Assembly (NCBI GenBank): GCA_027924645.1
Contig: BSBN01000829.1
Span: 8,804,001-8,868,000, forward strand
DNA: 64,000 bases
From: Cunninghamia lanceolata
Taxonomy: Eukaryota; Streptophyta; Pinopsida; Cupressales; Cupressaceae
Reading direction: 5' to 3'
The notes under the pieces were generated by a model. It was not told where the DNA came from. It worked only from the letters and a program-made list of their open reading frames with translations, and did no database searches. A program made the translations under genes and the position numbers. This document shows, piece by piece, positions 47,767 through 59,498 of this stretch. Position 1 is the first letter of the stretch; the number at the start of each line of letters is the position of its first letter.

Positions 47767-48890
47767 ATGGACCAATCAGAGTTTAACGAGGGGGAGGATC
47801 AGGAACGTCATAACTCTCAGGAAAACTCCACTGATAAGTTGGATAGGATTCTTAACAAGCTCACTAAAACCAAGGAAAGGTTGGACAAACTAGAGAAGAA
47901 AATGGATGAAACTGGCAACACAGAGGGTGGAAACGAGAACTCACATTATACAAGCAAGAGTAAACATTGGGAAAACGGCACATCAAGTGAAAATCCTGAC
48001 GACAGTGAAGTTCAAAGAAAAACCAAGGATAAACTTGCATTAGAGTTATCTAAGGATATGAAGAAGGTTAACCCTCCAAAGTTTGATGGAATGAAAACTG
48101 GAGATGCAGTAGAAGCATGGTTGACGGAGATGGAGAAATATTTTGAGACCAAAAATTACTCTGAGGTTACTAAAGCCGTGTGGGGAGCCTATCAGCTATT
48201 TGGGGAAGCGTCCACTTGGTGGATGAATAAGAAAATGGAGCTAGAATTAAGTCCCTTGAAGGTGACATGGGATGAGTTCGTGGAACTATTCTGAAAATGG
48301 TGGTTACCTCAGTTATACTTTGATCAGAAGTTAACAGATTTCCAAAACCTTAGGCAAGGTGAACTGTCTATGGTTGAGTATGCAGAAAAATTCACTAGAC
48401 TACTGAAGTATGTCCCTCAATACCAAAAGGATGAAAGGTTCCAAATCAGAAAATTCATCATGGGACTCAATCCTCAGATCAGCGGTGAAGTGGAGGTGCA
48501 TGGTCCAAGCACGATGGATCAAGTTTATGAAAAGGCAATTAAACAGGAGCAGAAGATCAAATCTATCTCTACTTACCGTGATAAGAAACATAAGAAGTTT
48601 GATAAGAACTACAATGATCAGTCTTATAAAAGGAAAAATGAGAAGGGATATGGAATTAGGAGGTTTGATAAGGGAAATCGAAAGAATCAAGGGGGATTTG
48701 GTAATGAGTGAAGAGGTGAAGACTATAAGAGAAATGTAAATTTTAAGAAGAATGGTCATTCTGCAAGTAGGCCATCTGAGAAGCGAGGACCTATAGGAGG
48801 ATGCTTTTCTTGTGGAGGAGATCATTATGCCAACCATTGCCCTAACAAGAAGCCAAATGGGAGGCCTAGGAACACGGAAAATCCTGAAAA
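47767..48890 (+). pseudogene. G3 gag
   Basis: ATG 47767 (AGCATGGACC) opens a charged, coiled-coil-like N-terminus (LDRILNKLTKTKERLDKLEK). Then comes the capsid core: PPKFDGMKTGDAVEAWLTEM, FGEASTWWMNKKM, TGA at 48292 (probably Arg CGA), and QGELSMVEYAEKFTRLLKYV. The C-terminal basic region is Lys/Asn-rich and leads, after a TGA at 48709, to an intact zinc knuckle CFSCGGDHYANHC (CX2CX3HX4C, 48802-48840). Only two stop codons interrupt it, so this is the best-preserved gag in the window. Confidence 0.85.
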
Positions 48891-48919
48891 TTGGCAAGCA
48901 AAGTATCAGATCACCCCTA

Positions 48920-50795
48920 TTGAGATTACAGGTACCTTATTTGGAGTTCCTATTTCTATTCTATTTGATACTGTTGCAACAGAAAATTGTGTGTCACCTA
49001 GAGTCTTAGGTAAATTTTCTAGAAAAGCTAGTTTTATGTCAAAACCTGGACAATTGAGTATGCCAATAACTCAAAGGCTCAGGTAGAGCAATGTATGTTT
49101 GAAGCTAGGATTGATGTTTCTAACTTCACCATTGAGGCAAATTTGTACGTAGCGCCTTTAGGGTCCTACGATGTCATCCTAGGAATGAATTGGTTGTGGA
49201 AACATTGAGCCAAAGTAGATTGCTTTCATAAAACCATTGAGTGTCTAGATGAGATGGGAAAAACAGTGAATCTCCAAGGAATTCAAAGGGAAATAAGGGT
49301 TAGATCCATTTCTTCAAAACAACTAAAACGGGCTAGGCGGAAGGGATGTCAACTTTTTGCTGTTAAAATGGACCTAGTAGAGGAAACCTTGGAGAAACAA
49401 TCATTTGAGGAAAGATATCTGTATCTATGCAACTTTAGGGATGTATTTCCCGAGGAGTTACCAGGCTTACCTCCGAAGAGAACATTTGACTTTGGCATAG
49501 ATATAAAACCAGGATCGGAGCCAATCTCTAAAGCTTCATATCGTATGACTACCACTGAACTTATGGAATTAAAAGCTCAGTTGTAGGAGCTATTGTCTAA
49601 GAATCTAGTTAGGCCCAGTGTATCACCATGGGGAGCCCCAGTTATATTTGTTAAAAAGAAAGATGGGATTCTCAGGCTGTGTATAGATTATAGGATGCTT
49701 AACAAGGTGACAATAAAGAACAGGTATCCCTTGCCACGTATTGATGATCTATTTGACCAAATGCGTGGTGCATTGGTCTTTTCCAAGATAGATCTAAGGT
49801 CTGGATACCATCAGTTAAGGTTGAAAGATGAAGATATTCCCAAGACAGCATTTAGAACGAGGTATGGTCATTATGAGTTCACGGTGTTGCCATTTGGATT
49901 GACCAACGCACCTGCTGCTTTCATGAATCTTATGAATAGTATTTTTAGAGATTGTCTTGATAAGTTTGTGCTAGTTTTCATTGATGATATTCTGATCTAT
50001 TCTAAGGATGAAGAGGAGCATGCACGACATCTTCAAATAGTCTTGCAACGATTAAGAGAACATAAATTGTATGCAAAACTCTCCAAGTGCACCTTCTTTC
50101 AGAAAGAAGTACAGTATTTGGGGCACATAATATCAGCCGATGAGATATCAGTTGATCTGGCCAAAATTAAAGCTATTATGGAATGGCCTGAACCTACCAA
50201 TGTGTCAGAGGTATGAAGTTTCATGGGATTGGCAAGATATTACAGGAAATTTGTGTTGAATTTCTCAAGCATTGCTAGCCCAATTACCTCCTTGCAGAGA
50301 AAAGGAAAAAGGTTTGTTTGGACGGATGAATGTCAAAAGGCTTTTGACTTGTTAAAAGAAAAATTAACAACCACTCCAATTCTGAAAGTTCCTGATCTTG
50401 AGGAAGAGTTTGAGGTTATCATTGATGCCTCGGGGGAAGGATTGGGAGGTGTGCTTATGCAAGATGGCAGGGTAGTAGCCTATGAGTTAAGGAAGCTAAA
50501 AAACTATGAGCATAACTATGTTCCTCATGACCTAGAGATGGCAACAGTGGTACACGCCCTTCAGATGTGGTGACATTATTTGTTGGGAAGGACTTTTATT
50601 GTAAAATCTGGTCATCAAAGCCTTCAGTACATATTCACACAACCTAACCTCAATGCAAGGCAAAGGAGATGGTTGTTATTAATATCAGATTATGACTTTG
50701 AAATTTCTTATATCAAAGGCAAGGAAAACTGAGTAGCTAATGCCTTAAGCAAAAGAAGGCACATAGCCTCTATAATCTCCATACATGCTAACTTT
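48920..50795 (+). pseudogene. G3 protease, RT and RNase H, copy 1
   Basis: The protease motif reads LFDTVATENCVSP (about 48960-48990); the Gly of DTGA is Val, so this copy is dead, while copy 2 keeps DTGA. After a frameshift near 49080 the frame continues with SYDVILGMNWL to the TAG at 49584 (probably Gln CAG). [60 protein letters not shown] and the box FIDDILIYS (49978-50004). A TGA at 50214 stands for Arg in EVRSFMGLARYYRKF. RNase H: VIIDASGEGLGGVLMQDGRV through HDLEMATVVHALQMW, TGA 50571 (Arg), and YIKGKEN, TGA, VANALSKR. Confidence 0.9.
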
Positions 50796-50807
50796 AAAGA
50801 CTTAGTA

Positions 50808-52040
50808 ATGCAAAACTTATCTAGAGATGAGTATTATGAACAAGTGAAACAGGCTCTGCACTTAAACCCTAAGGACCCAAGATATGACGGATTCAGTTTT
50901 GAATCTAATGGATTGATGAGATTCAAGGGAAGAATCTATGTTCCTGATTCAGTAGAACTTAGAAACCTTGTGTGGAAGGAGGTTCACTGTGCTCCTTACT
51001 CTGGACACCCTGGTGTAACAAAACTGTTAGCAGATGTCAAGCCACTATATTTCTGGAAGGGAATGAAAAATGATGTTGCAAAGTTTGTAGCTAGCTATTT
51101 GGAGTGTCAGAGAGTTAAAGCAGAACACCAACAACCTGCTAGATTGTTATACCCGCATGATATTCTGGAATGGAAATGGCAAGTTGTTAGTATGGATTTT
51201 GTCCAGGGGTTACCAATGTCTAAGAATAGGCATGATGCAATTTTGGTTGTTGTGGATAAACTAACCAAGGTCACACATTTCATACTAGGAAATTTGACAG
51301 ATGGAGCACATCTTTTGACTTGGAAATTTGTGCAAGAAATTTTTAGATTGCATGGGGTACCTGAAAAGATAATATCTAATAGAGATGCTTGGATAACTTC
51401 ACAGTTTTGGTAAACCTTATTTTCTACATTAGGGACTAAACTGAATGTAAGTACTGCTTATCATCCTGAAACTGATGGACAAATAGAAAGAGTAAATCAG
51501 GTATTAGAAGACCTTTTGAGAATGTATTGCATGGATCAACAATACAGATGGGAGGAATATCTACCTCTTGTCGAATTTTCCTATAACAAATCCTATCATT
51601 CTGCCATTAAGATGACACCATTTGAAGCATTATATGGAAGGAAATGCAGAACTCCTATAAGTTGAGATAAGCTGGAAGATAGGATAAGCATTGGACCTGA
51701 AATGCTTGCTGATATGGAAGAAAAAGTAAAAATGATTAGGAAGAGGTTGGTAGAAGCCAATGACAGGCAAAAGAGTTATGCAGATCACAAACGAGTGCCT
51801 AGACACTTCTCTGTTGGCGAGAAAGTGCTATTGCGGGTGAAACCCCAAAAGAGTTCTATAAAATTTGGTAAATCTTTGAAATTGGCTCCTCGTTATGTCA
51901 GACCTTTCGAAGTTCTTGAGATTATCAATCCTGTTGCCTACAAAGTTGCTCTACCTCTGGCCTTGTCTAAGATGCATAATGTTTTTCATGTTTCTTATTT
52001 AAAGAAGTATTTTGTAGGTAATAACCACATCCTTAACTAG
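50808..52040 (+). pseudogene. G3 integrase, copy 1
   Basis: The zinc-binding part is VHCAPYSGHPGVTKLL...VASYLECQRVKAEHQ; the first Cys of the CX2C pair is Tyr (TAT 51096-51098, from TGT). The catalytic core shows WQVVSMDFVQGLPMSKNRHD (Asp), SNRDAWITSQFW (Asp), TAA at 51411 (Lys AAA expected) and TAYHPETDGQIERVNQVLED (Glu), so the D,D-35-E set is complete. FSYNKSYHS at about 51585 differs from FAYNNSYHS in copy 2, the family form. A TGA near 51664 (Trp) precedes the barrel-like C-terminus: FSVGEKVLLRVKPQKSS and MHNVFHVSYLKKYF. Confidence 0.9.
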
Positions 52041-52049
52041 AATTCCTTA

Positions 52050-52250
52050 CAGATGCAAGAACCTAGGGTGGTTGTGATCGAACCACTCAAGGTGCTCAAA
52101 ATGTGTAAACTTTGTTTACGTAATCAAGAAGTTTTGTAATGCAAAATTCAGTGGGATCAATATGGCGAGGATAGCACCACTTGGCAAAACTATAAAGATA
52201 TTTACCAAAGATTTCCTAAACTTTTCAAAGACATTAATGTTGCATTATAA
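52050..52250 (+). pseudogene. G3 chromodomain-like C-terminus, copy 1
   Basis: In the frame after the TAG at 52038: EPRVVVIEPLKVLKMCKLCL, RNQEVL, TAA, CKIQWDQYGEDSTTWQNYKD and IYQRFPKLF, ending at TAA 52248-52250. The pattern VLxxRxxxLRNxExxxxKVxWxxxxxxxATWE fits the chromodomain of plant chromoviruses, though the aromatic cage is incomplete. In such elements this domain is thought to guide integration to heterochromatin. Confidence 0.7.
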
Positions 52251-52326
52251 AAAAGTTTGTTTTAAGTTTAAATTTTGCTTGATAAACTTAATCATCGGGG
52301 ACAATGATTTTTAAAGGGGAAGGATA

Positions 52327-52407
52327 TGTTACATCCCTCTTTTTGGAATCAATTATGCTATTTACTTTCTTGAAATTTTTAGTAATATAATATGTTGTGG
52401 ATGACAT
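52327..52407 (+). mobile_element. G3 LTR fragment at the duplication junction
   Basis: The first 81 bp of the LTR (TGTTACATCCCTCTTTTTGG onward) matching 55858-55938. It is preceded by the same polypurine tract as the real 3' LTR and is joined abruptly at 52408 to the sequence found at 48877. It is therefore the end of the first copy of a tandem duplication, not a full LTR. Confidence 0.9.
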
Positions 52408-52450
52408 GAAAATCCTGACAATTGGCAAGCGAAGTATCAGATCACCCCTA

Positions 52451-54326
52451 TTGAGATTACAGGTACCTTATTTGGAGTTCCTATTTCTATTCTATTTGAT
52501 ACTGGTGCAACAGAAAATTGTGTGTCACCTAGAGTCTTAGGTAAATTTTCTAGAAAAGCTGGTTTTATGTCAAAACCTGGACAATTGAGTATGCCAATAA
52601 CTCAAAGGTTCAGGTAGAGCAATATTTGTTTGAAGCTAGGATTGATGTTTCTAACTTCACCACTGAGGCAAATTTGTACGTAGCGCCTTTAGGGTCCTAC
52701 GATGTCATCCTAGGAATGAATTGGTTGTGGAAACATTGAGCCAAAGTAGATTGCTTTCATAAAACCATTGAGTGTCTAGATGAGATGGGAAAAACAGTGA
52801 ATCTCCAAGGAATTCAAAGGGAAATAAGGGTTAGATCCATTTCTTCAAAACAACTAAAACGGGCTAGGCGGAAGGGATGTCAACTTTTTGCTGTTAAAAT
52901 GGACCTAGTAGAGGAAACCTTGGAGAAACAATCATTTTAGGAAAGATATCTGTATCTATGCAACTTTAGGGATGTATTTCCCGAGGAGTTACCAGGCTTA
53001 CCTCCGAAGAGAACATTTGACTTTGGCATAGATATAAAACCAGGATCGGAGCCAATCTCTAAAGCTTCATATCGTATGACTACCACTGAACTTATGGAAT
53101 TAAAAGATCAGTTGTAGGAGCTATTGTCTAAGAATCTAGTTAGGCCCAGTGTATCACCATGGGGAGCCCCAGTTATATTTGTTAAAAAGAAAGATGGGAC
53201 TCTCAGGCTGTGTATAGATTATAGGATGCTTAACAAGGTGACAATAAAGAACAGGTATCCCTTGGCACGTATTGATGATCTATTTGACCAAATGCATAGT
53301 GCATTGGTCTTTTCCAAGATAGATCTAAGGTCTGGATACCATCAGTTAAGGTTGAAAGATGAAGATATTCCCAAGACAGCATTTAGAACAAGGTATGGTC
53401 ATTATGAGTTCACAGTGTTGCCATTTGGATTGACCAACGCACCTGCTGCTTTCATGAATCTTATGAATAGTATTTTTAGAGATTGTCTTGATAAGTTTGT
53501 GCTAGTTTTCATTGATGATATTCTGATCTATTCTAAGGATGAAGAGGAGCATGCACGACATCTTCAAATAGTCTTGCAACGATTAAGAGAACATAAATTG
53601 TATGCAAAACTCTCCAAGTGCACCTTCTTTCAGAAAGAAGTACAGTATTTGGGGCACATAATATCAGCCGATGAGATATCAGTTGATCTGGCCAAAATTA
53701 AAGCTATTATGGAATGGCCTGAACCTACCAATGTGTCAGAGGTATGAAGTTTCATGGGATTGGCAAGATATTACAGGAAATTTGTGTTGAATTTCTCAAG
53801 CATTGCTAGCCCAATTACCTCCTTGCAGAGAAAAGGAAAAAGGTTTGTTTGGACGGATGAATGTCAAAAGGCTTTTGACTTGTTAAAAGAAAAATTAACA
53901 ACCACTCCAATTCTGAAAGTTCCTGATCTTGAGGAAGAGTTTGAGGTTATCATTGATGCCTCGGGGGAAGGATTGGGAGGTGTGCTTATGCAAGATGGCA
54001 GGGTAGTAGCCTATGAGTTAAGGAAGCTAAAAAACTATGAGCATAACTATGCTCCTCATGACCTAGAGATGGCAACAGTGGTACACGCCCTTCAGATGTG
54101 CTGACATTATTTGTTGGGAAGGACTTTTATTCTAAAATCTGGTCATCAAAGCCTTCGGTACATATTCACACAACCTAACCTCAATGCAAGGCAAAGGAGA
54201 TGGTTGTTATTAATATCAGATTATGACTTTGAAATTTCTTATATCAAAGGCAAGGAAAACTGAGTAGCTAATGCCTTAAGCAGAAGAAGGCACATAGCCT
54301 CTATAATCTCCATACATGCTAACTTT
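52451..54326 (+). pseudogene. G3 protease, RT and RNase H, copy 2
   Basis: Same domains as 48920-50795. The protease keeps the family motif DTGATENCVSP (about 52497). It has its own extra stop, TAG at 52938 in place of GAG (Glu). RT has TLRLCID, and [19 protein letters not shown] where copy 1 has [19 protein letters not shown]; the catalytic FIDDILIYS (about 53509) is intact. RNase H ends HALQMC-TGA where copy 1 has HALQMW-TGA. Confidence 0.9.
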
Positions 54327-54338
54327 AAAGACTTAGTA

Positions 54339-55781
54339 ATGCAAAACTTATCTAGAGATGAGTATTATGAACAAGTGAAACAGGCTCTGCACTTAAACCC
54401 TAAGGACCCAAGATATGACGGATTCAGTTTTGAATCCAATGGATTGATGAGATTCAAGGGAAGAATCTATGTTCCTGATTCAGTAGAACTTAGAAACCTT
54501 GTGTGGAAGGAGGTTCACTGTGCTCCTTACTCTGGACACCCTGGTGTAACAAAACTGTTAGCAGATGTCAAGCCGCTATATTTCTGGAAGGGAATGAAAA
54601 ATGATGTTGCAAAGTTTGTAGCTAGCTATTTGGAGTGTCAGAGAGTTAAAGCAGAACACCAACAACCTGCTAGATTGTTATACCCGCATGATATTCTGGA
54701 ATGGAAATGGCAAGTTGTTAGTATGGATTTTGTCCAGGGGTTACCAATGTCTAAGAATAGGCATGATGCAATTTTGGTTGTTGTGGATAAACTAACCAAG
54801 GTCACACATTTCATACTAGGAAATTTGACAGATGGAGCACATCTTTTGACTTGGAAATTTGTGCAAGAAATTTTTAGATTGCATGGGGTACCTGAAAAGA
54901 TAATATCTAATAGAGATGCTTGGATAACTTCACAGTTTTGGTAAACCTTATTTTCTACATTAGGGACTAAACTGAATGTAAGTACTACTTATCATCCTGA
55001 AACTGATGGACAAATAGAAAGAGTAAATCAGGTATTAGAAGACCTTTTGAGAATGTATTACATGGATCAACAATACAGATGGGAGGAATATCTACCTCTT
55101 GTCGAATTTGCCTATAACAACTCCTATCATTCTGCCATTAAGATGACACCATTTGAAGCATTATATGGAAGGAAATGCAGAACTCCTATAAGTTGAGATA
55201 AGCTGGAAGATAGGATAAGCATTGGACCTGAAATGCTTGCTGATATGGAAGAAAAAGTAAAAATGATTAGGAAGAGGTTGGTAGAAGCCAATGACAGGCA
55301 AAAGAGTTATGCAGATCACAAACGAGTGCCTAGACACTTCTCTGTTGGCGAGAAAGTGCTATTGCGAGTGAAACCCCAAAAGAGTTCTATAAAATTTGGT
55401 AAATCTTTGAAATTGGCTCCTCGTTATGTCAGACCTTTCGAAGTTCTTGAGATTATCAATCCTGTTGCCTACAAAGTTGCTCTACCTCTGGCCTTGTCTA
55501 AGATGCATAATGTTTTTCATGTTTCTTATTTAAAGAAGTATTTTGTAGGTAATAACCACATCCTTAACTGGAATTTCTTATAGATGCAAGAACCTGGGGT
55601 GGTTGTGATCGAACCACTCAAGGTGCTCAAAATGTGTAAACTTTGTTTACGTAATCAAGAAGTTTTGTAATGCAAAATTCAGTGGGATCAATATGGCGAG
55701 GATAGCACCACTTGGGAAAACTATAAAGATATTTACCAAAGATTTCCTAAACTTGTCAAAGACATTAACGTTGCATTATAA
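54339..55781 (+). pseudogene. G3 integrase and chromodomain-like end, copy 2
   Basis: Same as 50808-52250, with the same Cys-to-Tyr loss in the zinc-binding part, the same TAA at 54942 and TGA near 55195. FAYNNSYHS is in family form. At 55569 it has NWNFL then TAG, where copy 1 already stops at 52038. The chromodomain-like tail ends at TAA near 55779. Confidence 0.9.
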
Positions 55782-55843
55782 AAAAGTTTGTTTTAAGTTT
55801 AAATTTTGCTTGATAAACTTAATCATCGGGGACAATGATTTTT

Positions 55844-55857
55844 AAAGGGGAAGGATA
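55844..55857 (+). other. G3 polypurine tract
   Basis: AAAGGGGAAGGATA directly before the 3' LTR start TGTTACATCC at 55858. The same tract occurs at 52313-52326 before the LTR fragment. Confidence 0.75.
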
Positions 55858-58800
55858 TGTTACATCCCTCTTTTTGGAATCAATTATGCTATTTACTTTC
55901 TTGAAATTTTTAGTAATATAATATGTTGTGGATGACATGGAAACTGATGATTTATTATACAAAGTTAGTTCTATGAAATTATAGAATCTATTGATTATGA
56001 TCAATGTGATATTGTAGACTAAATGTCCTTTTTGTTAAGTGAAATGATGTTTTGGATATATTATGTTTTGATTTGGAACATAGGTGCTTTGACCACAAAA
56101 TTGTATGTGAGACTGTCGTTGCAGGAACAGGTGGACCATGTTTGACAGGAAGAGAAAGTATCTTCGAGAGAGAGTATAGACTCTGGAAATTAACCATGGG
56201 TGTTTGTTAATGAGAACGCCAAACAGGTAGATAAACCTTGGAACCATCAATTTAGTCTTGTTTGTCAGTTGGGTTAGTTAACTAGATGTCGACATCAGAG
56301 GATAAAGTGTAATATCCTTTTCGTAAGTCGTCATATAGAATCTTGGAGTCGTCAATGTCGTCGTAAGTCCACCATAGCAAGTTGACTAATGTAGACGTTT
56401 ATTATTTCATTTATAAGTAATTAAATGAACCTAATTGTGTCATATTGTAGATCATGTCTCGTAGTCAAAAGATGCGAGAAGTCAGCTTTGTGCATCTAAC
56501 AATGTAGGAAACTTGTTTGCGCTACACTCAATCCGTCATGATTGTCGTATAACATGTTGAACTTGTGTTGAGAATTTATTCTTGTTGGAGGTCGACAAAT
56601 GTCAATTTTGAAGCCATAGCATGTAATAATTGTTTTGGTCATTGTTTAGCATGGGTCTTTTTCCTTTAGCTTTGACCACGAGTTGTTGTCAATCTAACCT
56701 TGAGTTTTCTTAATAAGATGGTCTTTGTCTCTTTTTCCTTTTCGACCAAAACGATGCTCTAGCCATTTCCTAACCACCACCGTGTCGAGCTTAACTCCAC
56801 AAATTCATCTTTTAGTGGCTCTTGAATGAATTAGATGCCTTAGTATTTGAATGAAGGTGGGGTTGCTATATCCACTTACAAGCCACGTCGCCATAGAAGC
56901 CACCACCTTTTTAATGGTCATGATAAGTGGGAAGTTGGGTTTAAAGTCAGTTAGGTCGACCCTTGTGTTTAGGCATGGGACGACAGAGAATTCAATGCAG
57001 AGTTTCTTCTACACCATGGTGCGCGAGATAGGTTTTACGGTTGTGAAAGGATGTAACCGTTTATTGATTAGAGATGCTCCGTCGTGATAGTGGGCGCGGG
57101 GGTTGTTGTGAAACAAGAGAAAAACCACAGGGAGAGCAGAGTCTTTTCCTTGGCGGTTAAGGGATATGCGGAGTAAGAATTATACCAGAGGAGAGTGGTG
57201 TGGAATGCAGTTGAAGGTGGTCTATTCCTTCGACGTGGGCGTTTTTGGTGGGAGTAGTTTTCTGTTGGTGGAGAACTAAAAACGGGGAGGTAAAGGGGAC
57301 ATGCGGTGGATAGTCAGGGGAGAAAAGCAAGAGTTATCGGCTGGGAAGAAATGGGAAAAGAAAAACTAGTGAGGATAGGGTTAGGAGTTTGAGAAAAGAA
57401 AGAGAGTGGGAAGAGATATTCCATCAACGGGGAAGAGGAATAAAGGGTAGACTGTCGTAGTTTAGAGTGGCAACGACAGAAATATCCATGGAATCCTCTT
57501 CGTCGTGGTCGGCAAGAATCTTATAGTGGAAACTTAGGTGTAGCTATGAGTGAATGCCATGTTTTTACTCCTTGTGAGTGGGCAGGAGATAGGAGAGAGG
57601 GATAGGAGTTGATGAGGGGGCAGTGGTTGTCTTAGAGGAGGACGACAGAGAGATAAGGCAGGGGAGTTCTGAGTAGTGGTCAGCAGAGAGAGGGGATAGT
57701 TTGAGTGGGCTGTCGTTGTTTTAGAGGGAGATAAGAGAGAGCTATGAAAAACCAGAGGCGAACGTGGAACTTACCACAGCAACCATCATCTCTGTCAATA
57801 GGTTCATTGCCCTTTCTCTTCTTTTTGTAGTTTAAATCATTTTTTGTGTCTCTTCATTTCAAAGATGTAGTAATACGTTTACAACGAATATGTTTTGATG
57901 ACAATGTCTTCTACTACGATTACTGTATGAGGTTAATCATTATAAATGTATCAATGCTGTCTTATGGTATTTGAAACCTCTAAAATAATATTGCTACTGC
58001 CTGTTAGTTTTCAAGAACTCAAAAACTATATCATTTCTTGTCATGGACGACACTATATGATGAAAGAACACAGTTCTCTAATGGTACATACATCTAGGGA
58101 TGAACACTACATGTTGCAAAATGTAAATTACCTTTTTCTAACGATTGGCAATGACGTATGATCAAAGAGTTTCCTTTAAGACTGTATTATCAACTTAAAA
58201 CTGCTTTGGTGCCCTTGAATGATAGCTCCACAGTGAGAAAACACATTGCTCCACGTGTATGTTGTGTAGGAGTCAAAACCATAGTTTTTAAGCATGTTTT
58301 GATGTAAAATTTAGTGTGTTTGACAGCCGGGAATGTAGTTGGACACCTCTAATGTCATAGGAAAGATTTCCAACCCCTTATTATCTTATATATGACTCTT
58401 ATCTCTATGCACCATGTGAAACAAATTGACTTGGAAAGGGGAGTAGAAGGTTAAAGTATCTATTTTGATCAAAAGCCGTCATGTTTTTGTAATAAACAAG
58501 TAGGGTGTAAAAACCCACATTAAAGTCTAGATTACGTTGCATGCAATGATTCTAGTATCGTTTTATTTTGTAGACCTTATGAGTCTAAAATCCTTAAATT
58601 ATGGGATAACGGGAAGTTGTTTTAGATACTTGAGTATGTTGTACAAACATGGGAATCGAGTAAACAAGTATGAAACCACTTAGGAGTGAGTGTTATTAAA
58701 TAATGTTTTTACATGAAAATGGGATTATGAAACTATGAACTCAGGATTAGAGTAAATGTTGCACCATGCGCTATTACAGGAGAAAATCCTAAAACCTTTG

Positions 58801-59498
58801 AGGTCATCAAGGTCGTCAATTTGTTCAAACTTTACAAATAGGAAACTATAGGATTTCGATTAGTTCAAGTCGAGTAGGGTGGGTGAACTAAGTACATGCA
58901 TTCTTAGAATGCTATTTAAAAACAAATCCTTTGGCCAAGGTGGCGTACTATCCTCAAGTGCATCAAATGTTCACTGTAACTAGATGGCGTTTCTTGTGGA
59001 GTGTCGTGCATGACTAGAGGGTATCTAGGGATCTGCACGATAACAAGACACATAAGTTACAACACCAGAGCTCAGATGGCAAACACTAATGGTTATCCTA
59101 AGTCTATCCTCTTGAGTAGGGAAGGGCCACTTCCGGTTAGGAAGGAGTGTAGGAGACCGATGGTCTGTGGTTGGAGGTTAAGCTCCTTAAAGATACTTTT
59201 TCTTCCAAATACTGAGGATTGCCGAGTCTTGAATGTGATGGGTCGACAATCGAGATGCATGTTAATGGTATGTTTCCAATATTTGTTGTTTCAAGAAAAT
59301 TTCAAATTGTTAGAAACAAAATGTTTAATGTATATCATTTCTTTCAATTCTATGCAAATGAGATCATGTTTATGATAAAATGAAAAATGTTGTATTGGAT
59401 TATAGATAAGTTTCTTTTGTATTTGATTACCTAGTAAAAAAAAAAATTACCTTTGTGAAAACCTAGTTTTTCTTGTCAATTCAGATATGGATGTTACA
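55858..59498 (+). mobile_element. G3 3' LTR
   Basis: 3641 bp, TGTTACATCCC to GGATGTTACA. It is collinear with the 5' LTR except for the indels noted there. The 58-bp gap relative to 45883-45940 lies between short direct repeats (GTAGTTG and GTGGTTG), typical of small illegitimate deletions. Short open frames inside are not conserved as proteins between the two LTRs. Confidence 0.9.

Larger units (their letters stand above)
52408..55938 (+). repeat. Second copy of a 3531-bp tandem duplication in G3
   Basis: 48877-52407 and 52408-55938 are direct repeats at a constant offset of 3531 bp. They cover the end of gag, all of pol, the polypurine tract and the first 81 bp of LTR. I count roughly 35-40 mismatches by eye, about 1 percent. 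Shared stop codons (for example TAG 49584/53115, TGA 50214/53745, TAA 51411/54942) show that both descend from an already decayed element. At the join, LTR ACATGGAAA meets internal ACACGGAAAA, a short microhomology. Confidence 0.92.
43455..59498 (+). mobile_element. G3, Ty3/gypsy chromovirus nested in E, with internal duplication
   Basis: The order is LTR (43455-47035), PBS, leader ORF, gag, protease, RT, RNase H, integrase, chromodomain-like end, 81 bp of LTR, a second copy of protease to chromodomain, and LTR (55858-59498). Flanks CACAC (43450-43454) and CACAT (59499-59503) form a 5-bp target duplication with one C-to-T change. The RT-RNase H-integrase order and chromodomain-like tail place it among plant chromoviruses. 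Confidence 0.9.

Noticed and set aside
48400..48897. Minus-strand open frame of 165 codons
   Set aside because: It is antisense to the well-supported G3 gag.
52327..55857. A second, independently inserted chromovirus
   Set aside because: There is no own 5' LTR, PBS or gag start, and it shares stop codons with the first copy at a constant 3531-bp offset; a tandem duplication explains it better.
43455..59498. rRNA or tRNA genes in the CG-richer LTR regions
   Set aside because: No conserved rRNA core or A/B-box plus cloverleaf pattern could be recognised.
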